Shown here: in pieces, positions 26,235 through 35,789 of the stretch
How positions within the stretch are numbered: the first letter of the stretch is position 1
How the letters are laid out: every line of letters starts with the position of its first letter
Source: Actinomycetota bacterium
GTDB lineage: Bacteria > Actinomycetota > Actinomycetes > S36-B12
Assembly: GCA_030684515.1 (NCBI GenBank)
Contig: JAUXVJ010000009.1
Span: forward strand, 558,001 to 622,000
Length of the DNA: 64,000 bases
Direction of reading: 5' to 3'
Made by a program: the position numbers and the translations under genes
The notes under the pieces: generated by a model
What the model was told of the DNA's origin: nothing
The model's database searches: none
What the model saw: only the letters and a program-made list of their open reading frames with translations

Positions 26235-28934
26235 TTGATGCTGATGTTGGCGGCCAAAGGTCCTATGACTGAGCGCTCGCGACCGTGGCACGCAGCCCCG
26301 GTGGACGAGGTAATGACTGACCTTGAGACTGACCGCGACCGGGGGCTGACTTCAGCAGACGCGGCGCAGAGGCTGGACAGGTACGGGCCGAACCGGCTTC
26401 CCGAGGCGCGCCATCGTGGTCGGCTGGCGCGCTTGGTCGCGCAGTTCAACAACCCGCTGATCTTGGTGCTAATCGTGGCCGGTGTGGTCACCGCCCTGCT
26501 TGGGCACTACCTGGACTCCGCGGTGATCTTCGGCGTGGTAGTGATCAACGCGCTCATCGGGTTCGTCCAGGAGGGGAAGGCTGAGGGCGCCCTCGAGGCG
26601 GTCCGCGCGATGCTTGCGACCCAGGCCACGGTGCTCCGCGAGGGCCAGCGCCGCGAGGTGGATGCCACCGGCCTGGTGCCGGGCGACCTCGTGTTGCTGG
26701 AGTCCGGGGATCGGATACCGGCCGATCTCCGGCTGATCCGGGTGCACAACCTGCGGGTCGAGGAGTCGGCCCTGACCGGCGAGTCGGCCCCCGCGGAGAA
26801 GTCGGTGGACCCCGTGGACCCGGAGTCAAGTATCGGAGATCGGCGCTGTGTTGCCTTCTCGGGCACACTCGTCGTCTACGGGCAGGCCCGCGGGGTGGTA
26901 GTGGCCACCGGGGCGCAGACCGAGGTCGGCCGGATCGGGGCCATGGTCGGCGAGGCCCCGGCCCTGTCCACACCGCTGACCCAGCGGCTGGACCAGTTCG
27001 CCCGCCAGATCACCGCATTCATCCTGGCCATCGGGCTAGCCGCGTTCCTGTACGCCACCGTGCTGGGCGGGATGGGTGCGTCGGAGGCGTTCCTGGCCGT
27101 CGTCGGACTGGCGGTGGCCGCGATCCCAGAGGGCCTGCCGGCGATCATCACGATCGTGCTGGCGATCGGGACCCGGGCGATGGCCGCCGACCGGGCGATC
27201 GTGCGTCGCCTGCCGGCCGTCGAGACCCTGGGCTCGGTCTCGGTGATCTGCTCGGACAAGACCGGAACCCTGACCCGCAATGAGATGACCGCGGTCCGGA
27301 TCATGCTGCCCGATACCGAGGTGGCCGTCACCGGGGTGGGGTACGCCCCCGACGGTGGCTTCACCGAGTCAGGGAAGGACGTCGCGGTCACCGACCGGCG
27401 TGACGTGCAGGGCCTGGCGATTGCTGCCCTGCTGTGCAACGACGCCGGTCTCACCCACGACGACACCGGAACCTGGTCCGTGGTGGGGGACCCCACCGAG
27501 GGAGCCTTGGTCACCCTAGGGCTCAAGGCAGGCGTGGACCGGGTGGAATTGGCCGCCCAGATGCCTCGCATCGACGAGATCCCCTTCGAGTCCGAGAACC
27601 GCTACATGGCGACCCTGCACCATGACCACCACAGCGAGACCTTCGTCATCGTCAAGGGCGCCCCAGAGCGGGTGCTCGGCATGTGCGGGCAGGTCGGCGA
27701 CGACGGGTGGGAGGCACGGATCGCCGCCGCCGCCGCCGCCGGGGAACGGGTCCTGGCTCTGGCCCGCGCCGACGTGCCGGCGTCGACCGACGCGCTGGAC
27801 GCCGACCACCTGCCCGAGTTCACCCTGCTGGGCATGGTCGGACTGCTGGATCCACCCCGGCAGGAGGCGATAGCCGCGGTCGCCAAGTGCCAGTCCGCGG
27901 GCATCCGAGTCGTCATGATCACCGGAGACCACGCCGCCACCGCGCTGGCCATCGGCAGGGACCTGGGGCTCGGTGGTGACGAGGCGCTGACTGGAGAGGC
28001 CATCGAGGCGCTCGACGACGAGGAGCTGAAGCTGGCTGCCGCCAGCCACGACGTCATCGCCCGGGCCAGCCCAGAGCACAAGATGCGCCTCGTGAGCGCC
28101 ATGCAGTCCGATGGCATCTACGTGGCGATGACCGGCGACGGGGTCAACGACGCACCCGCGCTGAAGGCCGCGGACATCGGTGTCGCGATGGGCGGCCGAG
28201 GCACCGACGCGGCCCGTGAGGCGTCCGACCTGGTCCTCACGGATGACAACTTCGCCACGATCGCCGGCGCGGTCCTGCGAGGCCGGGTGGTCTTCGACAA
28301 CATCAAGAAGTCGCTGCTGGTCATCCTGCCCACCAACGGCGGGCAGGCGGGACTGATCCTGGTCGCCCTGGTTTTCGGGCTGACCATGCCCGTCACAGTC
28401 GGTCAGATCCTCTGGATCAACATGGTCACCGCCGTCACCCTGGCCCTGGCGCTGGCCTTCGAACCGGCCGAGAAGGGTGTGATGGCCCAGCCGCCCCGGC
28501 CACCCCAGCAGCCGCTGATCACCAGACCGCTGGGCATCCGCATCGCCTATGTCAGCCTGCTCATGACCTTGATCACCCTGATCGCGTTCGAGTGGGAGCT
28601 CACCCGAGGCAGTTCCATAGAGGTGGCCCGCACCACCGCCGTGAACGTTCTGGTGGTCGGTGAGATCTTCTACCTGTTCAACGTCCGGCACTTCACCCGC
28701 TCGGCACTGAACGCCGAGGCATTCACCGGCAACCGAGTCGCCGTGTGGGTCAGCGCCATCCTGATCGTCCTTCAGCTGGCCTTCACCTACCTACCCGTGA
28801 TGCAGCAGGTCTTTCACACCGCACCGCTGGGCTGGGTGTCGTGGACGGTCATCCTCGGGCTCGGGGCGGTCAAGTTCCTCCTTGTTGAGGCCGAGAAGGC
28901 GTTCTGGCGATCCCGGGGGGTCCAGCAACTATGA
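26235..28934 (+). CDS. Cation-transporting P-type ATPase (P2-type)
   Basis: This 899-residue pump has TGES at 181-184, PEGLP in the fourth membrane segment (298-302), the phosphorylated Asp341 in SDKTGTLTRNE, MTGDGVNDAPALKAADIG in the hinge, and about ten membrane segments. PEGLP resembles Ca2+ or other P2A pumps, but the ion cannot be told from sequence reading. The start is uncertain: TTG 26235, ATG 26238 or ATG 26265 (which has AAAGG upstream). The 245 bases upstream hold no gene. The universal stress gene follows closely. Confidence 0.93.
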   Translation: MMLMLAAKGPMTERSRPWHAAPVDEVMTDLETDRDRGLTSADAAQRLDRYGPNRLPEARHRGRLARLVAQFNNPLILVLIVAGVVTALLGHYLDSAVIFGVVVINALIGFVQEGKAEGALEAVRAMLATQATVLREGQRREVDATGLVPGDLVLLESGDRIPADLRLIRVHNLRVEESALTGESAPAEKSVDPVDPESSIGDRRCVAFSGTLVVYGQARGVVVATGAQTEVGRIGAMVGEAPALSTPLTQRLDQFARQITAFILAIGLAAFLYATVLGGMGASEAFLAVVGLAVAAIPEGLPAIITIVLAIGTRAMAADRAIVRRLPAVETLGSVSVICSDKTGTLTRNEMTAVRIMLPDTEVAVTGVGYAPDGGFTESGKDVAVTDRRDVQGLAIAALLCNDAGLTHDDTGTWSVVGDPTEGALVTLGLKAGVDRVELAAQMPRIDEIPFESENRYMATLHHDHHSETFVIVKGAPERVLGMCGQVGDDGWEARIAAAAAAGERVLALARADVPASTDALDADHLPEFTLLGMVGLLDPPRQEAIAAVAKCQSAGIRVVMITGDHAATALAIGRDLGLGGDEALTGEAIEALDDEELKLAAASHDVIARASPEHKMRLVSAMQSDGIYVAMTGDGVNDAPALKAADIGVAMGGRGTDAAREASDLVLTDDNFATIAGAVLRGRVVFDNIKKSLLVILPTNGGQAGLILVALVFGLTMPVTVGQILWINMVTAVTLALALAFEPAEKGVMAQPPRPPQQPLITRPLGIRIAYVSLLMTLITLIAFEWELTRGSSIEVARTTAVNVLVVGEIFYLFNVRHFTRSALNAEAFTGNRVAVWVSAILIVLQLAFTYLPVMQQVFHTAPLGWVSWTVILGLGAVKFLLVEAEKAFWRSRGVQQL

Positions 28935-28977
28935 CGTTTCAGTTCGGGGTGCATCAGGGACAGGGAGTTGAGCGACC

Positions 28978-29754
28978 ATGACACGCAGGCTCGTCTTCGG
29001 CGACGACCAGTCCCAAGCGGCCGATGTCGCCTGGCTGTGGATCAATTCGCATGACTGGCCCGGATGGCAGATCGAGGCCCTCACCGCCACCCCCGCGGGC
29101 CAGGCGCAGGACACCGAGGTGCATGCCTGGGGGGCCCGGCACCCGCGAGAGCTGCTGAGGGAGTGGACCCAGACCCCGGTGCACCACGAACAGATCATCG
29201 GCGACCCGATGCGCACCCTGACAGGGCTGCGGGACCGCGACCTGCTCGTCGTGGGACCCAAAGGGCGCGGGTTCCGCAAGACCCTGCACCTGGGCAGCAC
29301 CACCGACGCCCTGCTGAACGAGCCGCCGATGCCGCTGGTCATCGCCCGCCACGGAGTCCCCACCAGGCGCGCCCTAGTCTGCGCTGACGGTTCCGCGGAC
29401 TGCCATGCTGCCGTCGAGGCCATGCGGGCGATGCCCTGGCTCGGGCAGGTGCAGGTCCTCGTGGTCAGCGTCCCGCACTCCGGGTTCGATGCGCAGTCGG
29501 CCGCCGAGCGGGTCGCCGAGATCCTCCGTCCCGATGCCCGCTCGGTCCGGGTCGAGGTCCCCCCTCCCGATGAGCTGCAGATCACGGTCGACACCCGGGT
29601 GGTGCTCCTCGAGGCAGCCGAGTGGTGGCAGGCAGACCTCGTTGTCCTCGGCACTCGGGGGTTGTCTGGATTCGCAGCTGTCAGGGCGGGATCCATCGCC
29701 ACCTCCCTGGCCACGAACGCGACCTGCTCCGTGCTGATGGCGCGCGCGACGTGA
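28978..29754 (+). CDS. Universal stress protein, tandem UspA domains
   Basis: This 258-residue protein is made of two Usp domains. The first carries DRDLLVVGPKGRGFRKTLHLG and STTDALLNEPPMPLVIAR; the second carries ADLVVLGTRGLSGFAAVRAG and SIATSLATNATCSVLMAR. In both, the nucleotide-binding G-x2-G-x9-G-S/T pattern is roughly kept. It starts 43 bases after the P-type ATPase and likely belongs to the same transcript. The exact role is unknown; such proteins often sense ATP or stress. Confidence 0.85.
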   Translation: MTRRLVFGDDQSQAADVAWLWINSHDWPGWQIEALTATPAGQAQDTEVHAWGARHPRELLREWTQTPVHHEQIIGDPMRTLTGLRDRDLLVVGPKGRGFRKTLHLGSTTDALLNEPPMPLVIARHGVPTRRALVCADGSADCHAAVEAMRAMPWLGQVQVLVVSVPHSGFDAQSAAERVAEILRPDARSVRVEVPPPDELQITVDTRVVLLEAAEWWQADLVVLGTRGLSGFAAVRAGSIATSLATNATCSVLMARAT

Positions 29755-29956
29755 CGGGGGACCGATCAGGCGCGCCCGATGATTGATCGGGGCAGGTAGC
29801 CTCCCGTAAGCGCGGGGCTCCCAAGGGCCCGCCAGCCCACCCAGGCGATCGGCCGGCCCGCCAGCCTCATCCGACCCCTAGAGTCAAGGAGGCGCGGCAG
29901 CGCGGCAGCCACGCGCGGTCCGGCGCTGCAAACGCGATCAGGGAGGAGCGGCCCGC

Positions 29957-32713
29957 ATGCTCATCGTGCCCCTCGCATTGATGGCCGCTGCAGCGTTCGC
30001 CGCTCCGTTCCTGGCTCGACGACTCGGCCGCAACACCGGGTACGTGATCGCCGGGGTCTTCCTCACCTCGATGGTCCTGCTGCTGCTGCAGGCCTCCGAC
30101 GTGATCGCGGGAGGCCAGGTCTCCCAGTCCTGGATGTGGGTTCCGGAACTGGGCGTGGAGTTCTCGCTTCGACTGAACGGCCTCGGCCTGCTGTTCGCCG
30201 CCCTGGTCCTCGGCGTCGGCGCACTCGTCCTGTCCTACTGCCCGCCCTACCTAGATCCGGACTACGAGCACGGTCGGCTGTTCGGCATCCTAACCCTATT
30301 CGCTGCGGCGATGCTGGGCCTGGTCCTGGCCGGAGACCTCATCCTGCTGCTGGTGTTCTGGGAGATCACCACCGTCTGCAGCTTCCTGCTCGTGGCTGGG
30401 CAGGGCCTGAATGGGGCCCGGCCTGCAGTGCGGGCGCTCGTGGTGACGGCTGGCGGTGGGCTGGCCCTCCTCGCCGCCTCGGTGCTTCTCATCGCCCGCA
30501 CAGGGACAACCGAGATAGACGCCATCCTGCTGACGGCGCCTGCGGCGCTGACTCCGCTGGACATGCTCGTGGTTGGCCCGCTTGTCGTCGTCGCGGCCTT
30601 CACCAAGTCGGCGCAGCTGCCCTTCCACGGGTGGTTGCCCGGGGCGATGGTCGCGATCACACCGATCAGCGCCTACCTGCACGCGGCGACGCTGGTCAAG
30701 GCCGGCATCTACCTGCTCCTGCTGTTCTCTCCGCTGTTCGTCGAGGCACCGGGCTGGCATCTGACCCTCATGGGGATCGGCCTGACCACCATGGTGTTCG
30801 GAGCGTTTCAGGCATTGCGGCAGGTCGACCTTAAGGCGCTTCTCGCGTACTCGACGGTGAGCCAGCTCGGCATGATGGTCGCTCTCGTCGGCGTCGGAAC
30901 GTCGGCATCGCTGGCGGCGGCCGTGCTGCTGGTCGCCGCCCACGCGCTGTTCAAGGCGACGCTGTTCATGCTGGTCGGCATCGTCGACCGGGAAGCGGGC
31001 AGCCGCGATATCCGCGAGCTCAGCGGCCTGTGGCGGGCGATGCCGATCACCGCGGTGCTGACCGGGCTCGCCGCCATGTCGATGGCCGGCGTGCCACCGC
31101 TGGTGGGGTTCGTTGCAAAGGAGGAGGCCTTCTACGCCTTCATCGGCACATCCGACGCAGCCTGGACCCAGGGGACGCCCTGGGCCGGCTGGGTAGCCGC
31201 CGGGGTTGCCGTCATCGGCGCTGCCCTCACCTTCGCGTACAGTGCCCGCATCATCAGCGGTGCCTTCGCCGGCCCGCTCACTCAGAAGTCCCTGTACGAG
31301 CCGTCCTGGGCCTTCCTGGCCCCGGCCGCGATCCCGGCGTTCGCCGGCCTGCTGCTCGGCGTCGCGCCCTGGCTGCTCGACAGCATCGTCGCCCGAGCCA
31401 CCATCGACACCGGGTTCACCCCGACTCCGGGCGGCCTGTCGCTGTGGCACGGCCTGTCCATCGCCCTTTTCCTGTCTGCCATGGCCATCAGCCTGGGCCT
31501 GCTCATCCACTTCCGTCGCACCTGGCTCCAGCGGTGGCTCGGGACGACCCCGCCGCCCGCCCGCTGGCCAGGGCTGTTCGACCAAGGGTGGGATGCGACG
31601 CTGGCGCTCGGCGCACGCGTCGGCCGCTCGGCGCACTCCACCTCCGTCGGTGTCCACCTGGCCGGTGTGGGCCTTCTGCTCGCGGCTCTTGCTGTCGGTG
31701 CGCTCCTGACCGTGCCGGGACTGGCCCCCGCCGTCGAGGGGACCGCACGGCCGGTCGACCTGCTGGTCCTGCTGGTGCTCCTGCCAGCAGTGCTCGCCCT
31801 CACCCGGGCGCCGACCACCCTGTCCGCGCTCGTCCTGGCCGGCATCGTCGGCCTCGTCATCGCGGTGTGGCTGCTCCTGCTCGGTGCCCCGGATGTCGCC
31901 CTAACGCTGCTGCTCGTCGAGATCCTCACCGTCGTCATCGCCGCACCGGCCTTGGCGCGCCTGCCCCGGCCCGCCCCTCCGCGCAGCCACCCGGCGGTCG
32001 CTGCTGCGGCAGCGACCGGCGTCGGCCTGCTGGCCGGGGCCGCGGCCTGGGCTTTCACGGGCCGTCGCGGCCCGTCGGACTCAGCCAAGTACTACGTGTC
32101 CATGGCCGAGCAGGAGACCGGAGGCACCAACGTCGTCAACACCATCCTGGTCGACTTCCGCGGGCTGGACACGCTCGGGGAGATCGTGGTTCTCGCGGCC
32201 GCGGCATGGGGGCTGCTCGCCGCAGGCGCCGCGCGCGGCCTGCTGCCGGTCGGACCCTCGGTCATCGGGCCCGGGGAGCGGCTGGTCCTACGGACGGGAT
32301 CGGCGGTCGTCATCCCGCTGCTGGTCGGCCTGTCGGCCGTGCTGTTCTGGCGCGGCCACAATGAGCCAGGCGGCGGATTCATCGCAGGTCTCGGACTCGG
32401 CGCGGCCCTGGTCGTCGCCCGGATCTCGGGGGTGCCGGTCCGGCTGCCATCACCCTCGGCGTTCGTGGGCACCGGACTGCTCGTGGCCGTCGGCACCGGC
32501 ATCCTGGGCCTCCTCATGGCCGGGGCTTTCCTCAAGCCATTCCCGGTCTCCATGCCCGGGTGGGACGGGTACGTCACCTCGTCGATGGTGTTCGACCTGG
32601 GCGTGCTCCTGGTCGTCGTCGGCCTGGTCCAAGCTGCCGTCGACCGGCTGGCTGGCTGGGGCCGTGCACCGGAGCCGGCCGACCGGACCGACGACGCGGC
32701 GGTGACGTCATGA
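29957..32713 (+). CDS. mrpA: Mrp Na+/H+ antiporter subunit A fused to subunit B
   Basis: This 918-residue protein has an N-terminal MrpA/NuoL-like proton channel (FWEITTVCSFLLVAGQGLNG; KSAQLPFHGWLPGAM; HAATLVKAGIYLL). Next come MbhD-like (GAPDVALTLLLVEILTVVIA) and MbhE-like (NTILVDFRGLDTLGEIVVLA) segments, then a C-terminal MrpB domain ([20 protein letters not shown]). Separate mrpA and mrpB exist in Bacillus; the fusion is known in other groups. It forms the main ion path with subunits C-G. It has an AGGGAGGAG box and a 202-base upstream region without a gene. Confidence 0.95.
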   Translation: MLIVPLALMAAAAFAAPFLARRLGRNTGYVIAGVFLTSMVLLLLQASDVIAGGQVSQSWMWVPELGVEFSLRLNGLGLLFAALVLGVGALVLSYCPPYLDPDYEHGRLFGILTLFAAAMLGLVLAGDLILLLVFWEITTVCSFLLVAGQGLNGARPAVRALVVTAGGGLALLAASVLLIARTGTTEIDAILLTAPAALTPLDMLVVGPLVVVAAFTKSAQLPFHGWLPGAMVAITPISAYLHAATLVKAGIYLLLLFSPLFVEAPGWHLTLMGIGLTTMVFGAFQALRQVDLKALLAYSTVSQLGMMVALVGVGTSASLAAAVLLVAAHALFKATLFMLVGIVDREAGSRDIRELSGLWRAMPITAVLTGLAAMSMAGVPPLVGFVAKEEAFYAFIGTSDAAWTQGTPWAGWVAAGVAVIGAALTFAYSARIISGAFAGPLTQKSLYEPSWAFLAPAAIPAFAGLLLGVAPWLLDSIVARATIDTGFTPTPGGLSLWHGLSIALFLSAMAISLGLLIHFRRTWLQRWLGTTPPPARWPGLFDQGWDATLALGARVGRSAHSTSVGVHLAGVGLLLAALAVGALLTVPGLAPAVEGTARPVDLLVLLVLLPAVLALTRAPTTLSALVLAGIVGLVIAVWLLLLGAPDVALTLLLVEILTVVIAAPALARLPRPAPPRSHPAVAAAAATGVGLLAGAAAWAFTGRRGPSDSAKYYVSMAEQETGGTNVVNTILVDFRGLDTLGEIVVLAAAAWGLLAAGAARGLLPVGPSVIGPGERLVLRTGSAVVIPLLVGLSAVLFWRGHNEPGGGFIAGLGLGAALVVARISGVPVRLPSPSAFVGTGLLVAVGTGILGLLMAGAFLKPFPVSMPGWDGYVTSSMVFDLGVLLVVVGLVQAAVDRLAGWGRAPEPADRTDDAAVTS

Positions 32714-33072
32714 CGATGGCGCTCGCGATCGCCGCCCTCGCGGCCGTCGGCACCTGGCTTCTGGTCCGCGGCGGGGGCGTCCGACTGGTACTGGGCTTCA
32801 TCCTGCTCGGGCACGCGGTGAACCTGCTCATCATCTCCGCCGGCGGCACGGACCGACGCACGGCGCCACTCCTGGGTCAGTCGGACGTGGCCCTGCTGGC
32901 CGACCCGCTTCCTCAGGCCTTCGTCCTCACCGCCATCGTCATCACGTTCGGCGTAACGGTGTACCTGGTCTCGCTGGTCACCCGCACCGAGGGCGACAGC
33001 AGTCGGCGCCGGCCGGCCGCCGACCTCGACCCGGACGCGTCGAACGAGCGCCCGGACGGGGAGGAGCGGTGA
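32710..33072 (+). CDS. mrpC: Mrp Na+/H+ antiporter subunit C
   Basis: The start is placed at the ATG overlapping the mrpA stop (ATGA), giving a 120-residue NuoK-like protein with three membrane segments (VRLVLGFILLGHAVNLLIIS; PLPQAFVLTAIVITFGVTVY). The C-terminal 30 residues are charged and hydrophilic. An upstream in-frame start would overlap mrpA by 150 bases and is not needed. Confidence 0.93.
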   Translation: MTMALAIAALAAVGTWLLVRGGGVRLVLGFILLGHAVNLLIISAGGTDRRTAPLLGQSDVALLADPLPQAFVLTAIVITFGVTVYLVSLVTRTEGDSSRRRPAADLDPDASNERPDGEER

Positions 33073-34547
33073 CCGCCCTGCTGCCGCTGGTGTTCGCCAT
33101 CCCGCTGCTGGCTGCCCTGCTGGTCGCGCTGAGCGGCAGTCGGCTGCTCGGCCGCGTACTCGGGCTGGCAACACCGGCCGCGGTGGCGACGGTCGGCGTC
33201 ATGCTGACGGTGGCCACAAGTGGCGGCGAGGTCATCGCGGCGCAGGTGGGCGGCTGGCCGGCCGGACTGGGGATCCCCTTCGCCGCCGACCTGCTCAGTG
33301 CCATGCTTCTCGTGGTCTCTGGTGTCCTCGTCTTCGCGTCGATGACCTTCGCCTTCGCCAGCGACCAGGACAGAAACCGCTGGTTCGTCCCGCTCGCGCT
33401 CGTCATGACCGCGGGTGTCTACGGCGCCTACCTGACGGCCGACCTGTTCAACCTGTTCGTCATGGTCGAGGTCGCCCTGCTGCCGTCGTACGTGCTGATG
33501 ACACGTCGCGGCGGCCCGCTGGCCCTGCGGGCGACACGGCTCTACTTGGCGATCAACCTGACGGCATCGACGATCTTCCTGGCCGGACTGGGCGCCGTGT
33601 ACGGCGTGACCGGCACCGTCAACGTGGCCGCCCTGGCGGACCAGGGAGGCGTCCCGATCGTGGCCGTCGCGGTCGGCGTCATACTCATCGCCCTGTCCAT
33701 GAAGGCGGCGGTCGTGCCGGTCCACACCTGGCTGCCGGCGACCTACCCGTATGCGAGTCCGGCGGTGACCGCGCTGTTCTCCGGACTGCTGACGAAGGTC
33801 GGCGTATACACCCTGATCCGAGTGCTGTCGGTGGTGTACGAGCCCGGTCCCACCGTCACCCTCGTCGTCGTGGCGGTCACCGGCACGAGCATGGTGATCG
33901 GGGTGCTCGGCGCGCTGGGAGAGGGTTCCATCCGCGGGGTGCTGTCGTTCCACATGGTCAGCCAGGTCGGCTACATCCTCGTCGGCCTGGTTCTGGCCGG
34001 CCCTATCGGCATGGCCGCCGCGGTGTTCTACCTGGTCCACCACACTGTGGTGAAGACGTCGCTGTTCCTCACCGGCGGTGTGGTGGAGCAGCAGCACGGG
34101 ACGGGTCGCATCGCTCGGCTCGGCGGCGTAGCAAGTCAGCATCGTCTGGTGGCCGTGGCCTTCCTGTTCGCTGCCCTGTCGCTGACCGGCCTGCCCCCGT
34201 TCTCCGGCTTCTGGGCCAAGTTCGGAGTGCTCGACGCCGCCGTCGATGCCGGGAACTACCTGGTGTTCTGGCTGGCCCTGCTGGTGAGCGTCGGCACTCT
34301 GGTGTCCATGCTCAAAGTCGGCTCCGGGGTGTTCTGGGGCAAGGCGCCGGGTGTCGGAGCCAGCGCCGGCAGCGCCCCGCGCGGGCAGGGCCCCTGGCAG
34401 CCAGGGCTGGTCCTGCCCGGTCTGGTGCTCGCGGGCGTGAGCCTGGCCATCGGCATCTTCCCCGGGCCGCTGCTCGAACTCGCGGCCACGGCCGGCGCCG
34501 GGCTTTCTGATCCGTCGACTTACGTCGAGGCGGTGCTGGGCCGATGA
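33069..34547 (+). CDS. mrpD: Mrp Na+/H+ antiporter subunit D
   Basis: This 492-residue NuoM/N-like membrane protein has about 14 membrane segments. Family marks: TADLFNLFVMVEVALLPSYV, KAAVVPVHTWLPATYPYASP (the conserved Lys and His region), LSFHMVSQVGYILVGL, and PPFSGFWAKFGVLDA. It acts with MrpA in proton/sodium exchange. The GTG start overlaps mrpC by four bases. Confidence 0.95.
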   Translation: MTALLPLVFAIPLLAALLVALSGSRLLGRVLGLATPAAVATVGVMLTVATSGGEVIAAQVGGWPAGLGIPFAADLLSAMLLVVSGVLVFASMTFAFASDQDRNRWFVPLALVMTAGVYGAYLTADLFNLFVMVEVALLPSYVLMTRRGGPLALRATRLYLAINLTASTIFLAGLGAVYGVTGTVNVAALADQGGVPIVAVAVGVILIALSMKAAVVPVHTWLPATYPYASPAVTALFSGLLTKVGVYTLIRVLSVVYEPGPTVTLVVVAVTGTSMVIGVLGALGEGSIRGVLSFHMVSQVGYILVGLVLAGPIGMAAAVFYLVHHTVVKTSLFLTGGVVEQQHGTGRIARLGGVASQHRLVAVAFLFAALSLTGLPPFSGFWAKFGVLDAAVDAGNYLVFWLALLVSVGTLVSMLKVGSGVFWGKAPGVGASAGSAPRGQGPWQPGLVLPGLVLAGVSLAIGIFPGPLLELAATAGAGLSDPSTYVEAVLGR

Positions 34548-34996
34548 ATAATCCGGCGAACAGGACGAGAGTCGGGGCGGTGATGACCCTTCTGCGGAAG
34601 CTCGGGCGGGCAGTGGGCCGCCTGCCCGCCCTCGCGGGCCTGGCCCTATGGGCGACTGTGGCCATCGTGCGCGCCTCGGCCATGGTGGCGCGCGACATCG
34701 TGGCGCCGTCGGCCCGGCTCGCCCCCGGCGTGCTTATCGTCCCGCTGCGCTGCAGGACTCCGCTGGAGGTCAGCCTGTTCACTGGCCTGATCACGTTGAC
34801 TCCGGGCACCCTCGTGGTCGGCATCGATCCACGGCTGACCGAGGTGTGGGTGCACGGGATGTATGCCGCGGACCCGGAGGAGTTGCGGGACGATCTCATC
34901 GACATCGAGGGACGGGTGCTGCGCGCCCTGCGTGGGCGCCGGGCCGTGCCGCAGTCTCGCCTGGCGGCAGCCGGCCCATCGGAGGGAGGTTCGTGA
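34544..34996 (+). CDS. mrpE: Mrp Na+/H+ antiporter subunit E
   Basis: This 150-residue protein has the MrpE signature: RCRTPLEVSLFTGLITLTPG followed by VVGIDPRLTEVWVHGMY. It has one or two N-terminal hydrophobic segments. The start overlaps mrpD by four bases (ATGA). An in-frame ATG at residue 14 (MTLLRKLGRAVG) is an alternative start. Confidence 0.92.
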   Translation: MNNPANRTRVGAVMTLLRKLGRAVGRLPALAGLALWATVAIVRASAMVARDIVAPSARLAPGVLIVPLRCRTPLEVSLFTGLITLTPGTLVVGIDPRLTEVWVHGMYAADPEELRDDLIDIEGRVLRALRGRRAVPQSRLAAAGPSEGGS

Positions 34997-35304
34997 TGAC
35001 GGTCGCTGACGTCGCCCTTGCGCTGGTCGCCCTTGGCATGCTGGCCGCGGTCTACCGAGCCGTGCGGGGCCCGTCGGCAGCGGACCGACTGGTCGCCGCG
35101 GAGCTGGGGTTCATCGCCGCGGTGTGCGCCATCGTGCTCGTCGAGATGAGGATCGACCTTCCCGCGCTGCTCGACATCGCGCTCGCCGCGGTGCTCATCG
35201 GCTTCCTGGCGACGCTGGGGCTGGCTCGAATGGTGCCCGCGCGCCAGCACGCCTGGGGACTGGACGCCGGCGAGGCCCCCCACGACCCCCGGGAGGACGC
35301 ATGA
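34996..35304 (+). CDS. mrpF: Mrp Na+/H+ antiporter subunit F
   Basis: This 102-residue membrane protein has three hydrophobic segments and the conserved VRGPSAADRLVAAELGF motif. The start is the ATG overlapping the mrpE stop by one base, after GGAGGGAGGT; the GTG immediately before it is an equally placed alternative. Longer frames begin inside mrpE and are not expected. Confidence 0.92.
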   Translation: MTVADVALALVALGMLAAVYRAVRGPSAADRLVAAELGFIAAVCAIVLVEMRIDLPALLDIALAAVLIGFLATLGLARMVPARQHAWGLDAGEAPHDPREDA

Positions 35305-35654
35305 CCGACGACCTGACGCCGGTGACGGCCGGACTGATCCTGCTGGGCGCCGGCCTCGTCGCGCTGGCCGGACTCGGACTCCTGCGACTGCCGGATCCGC
35401 TCACCCGGGCGAGCGCAGTCTCCAAGGCAGCGGCGCTCGGGGTAGCGCTCGTCCTCTTCGCTGCGCTTATGGACGCCGGATCTCCCAGAGTTCTGGTGGT
35501 TCTGCTGCTGGTACTGGCCGCGCACGTGGTCACGGTGCCGCTCAGTGGGTTGGTGCTGGGCCGGGCGGCCTACCGCTCGGGGACCGCGCGCCCGCCCGTG
35601 ACGAAGATCGACGAGCCGGCCGATCGGGCCGAGGGTCCCGGCCCCTGGCAGTGA
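35301..35654 (+). CDS. mrpG: Mrp Na+/H+ antiporter subunit G
   Basis: This 117-residue protein has three hydrophobic segments and the MrpG motif GLGLLRLPDPLTRASAVSKA. It is the last gene of the Mrp operon (A/B-C-D-E-F-G), each joined by a short overlap. The C-terminal 25 residues are hydrophilic and variable. Hairpins without a T-run follow it. Confidence 0.93.
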   Translation: MTDDLTPVTAGLILLGAGLVALAGLGLLRLPDPLTRASAVSKAAALGVALVLFAALMDAGSPRVLVVLLLVLAAHVVTVPLSGLVLGRAAYRSGTARPPVTKIDEPADRAEGPGPWQ

Positions 35655-35656
35655 TG

Positions 35657-35766
35657 GGCCCGCCCAAGGCCGGGCCACAGACAATCGCACGGGTCGTCAC
35701 AAGCGCTGTCTCACCTCCACGCGCTGGAGGTCACAACACCGGGGGACGGTGAGCAGGGCGTCCCCC
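35657..35766 (+). other. Three consecutive hairpins after the Mrp operon
   Basis: Downstream of mrpG the sequence can form GGCCCG/CGGGCC (35657-35662 with 35671-35676), ACCTCCA/TGGAGGT (35713-35719 with 35725-35731) and GGGGGACG/CGTCCCCC (35741-35748 with 35759-35766). None is followed by a T-run, so they may act as mRNA end-protecting or Rho-assisted termination structures. The rest of this stretch up to the IS remnant shows no gene. Confidence 0.45.
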
Positions 35767-35789
35767 TCACCCCCTGTGAAATCACCTAG

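Noticed and set aside
27516-28691. Open frame of 391 codons antisense to the P-type ATPase
   Set aside because: It mirrors the conserved ATPase sequence and has no recognisable domain.
30296-31657. Open frame of 453 codons antisense to mrpA
   Set aside because: GC-rich membrane genes commonly give long antisense frames; composition is dominated by Arg, Gln and Gly with no motif.
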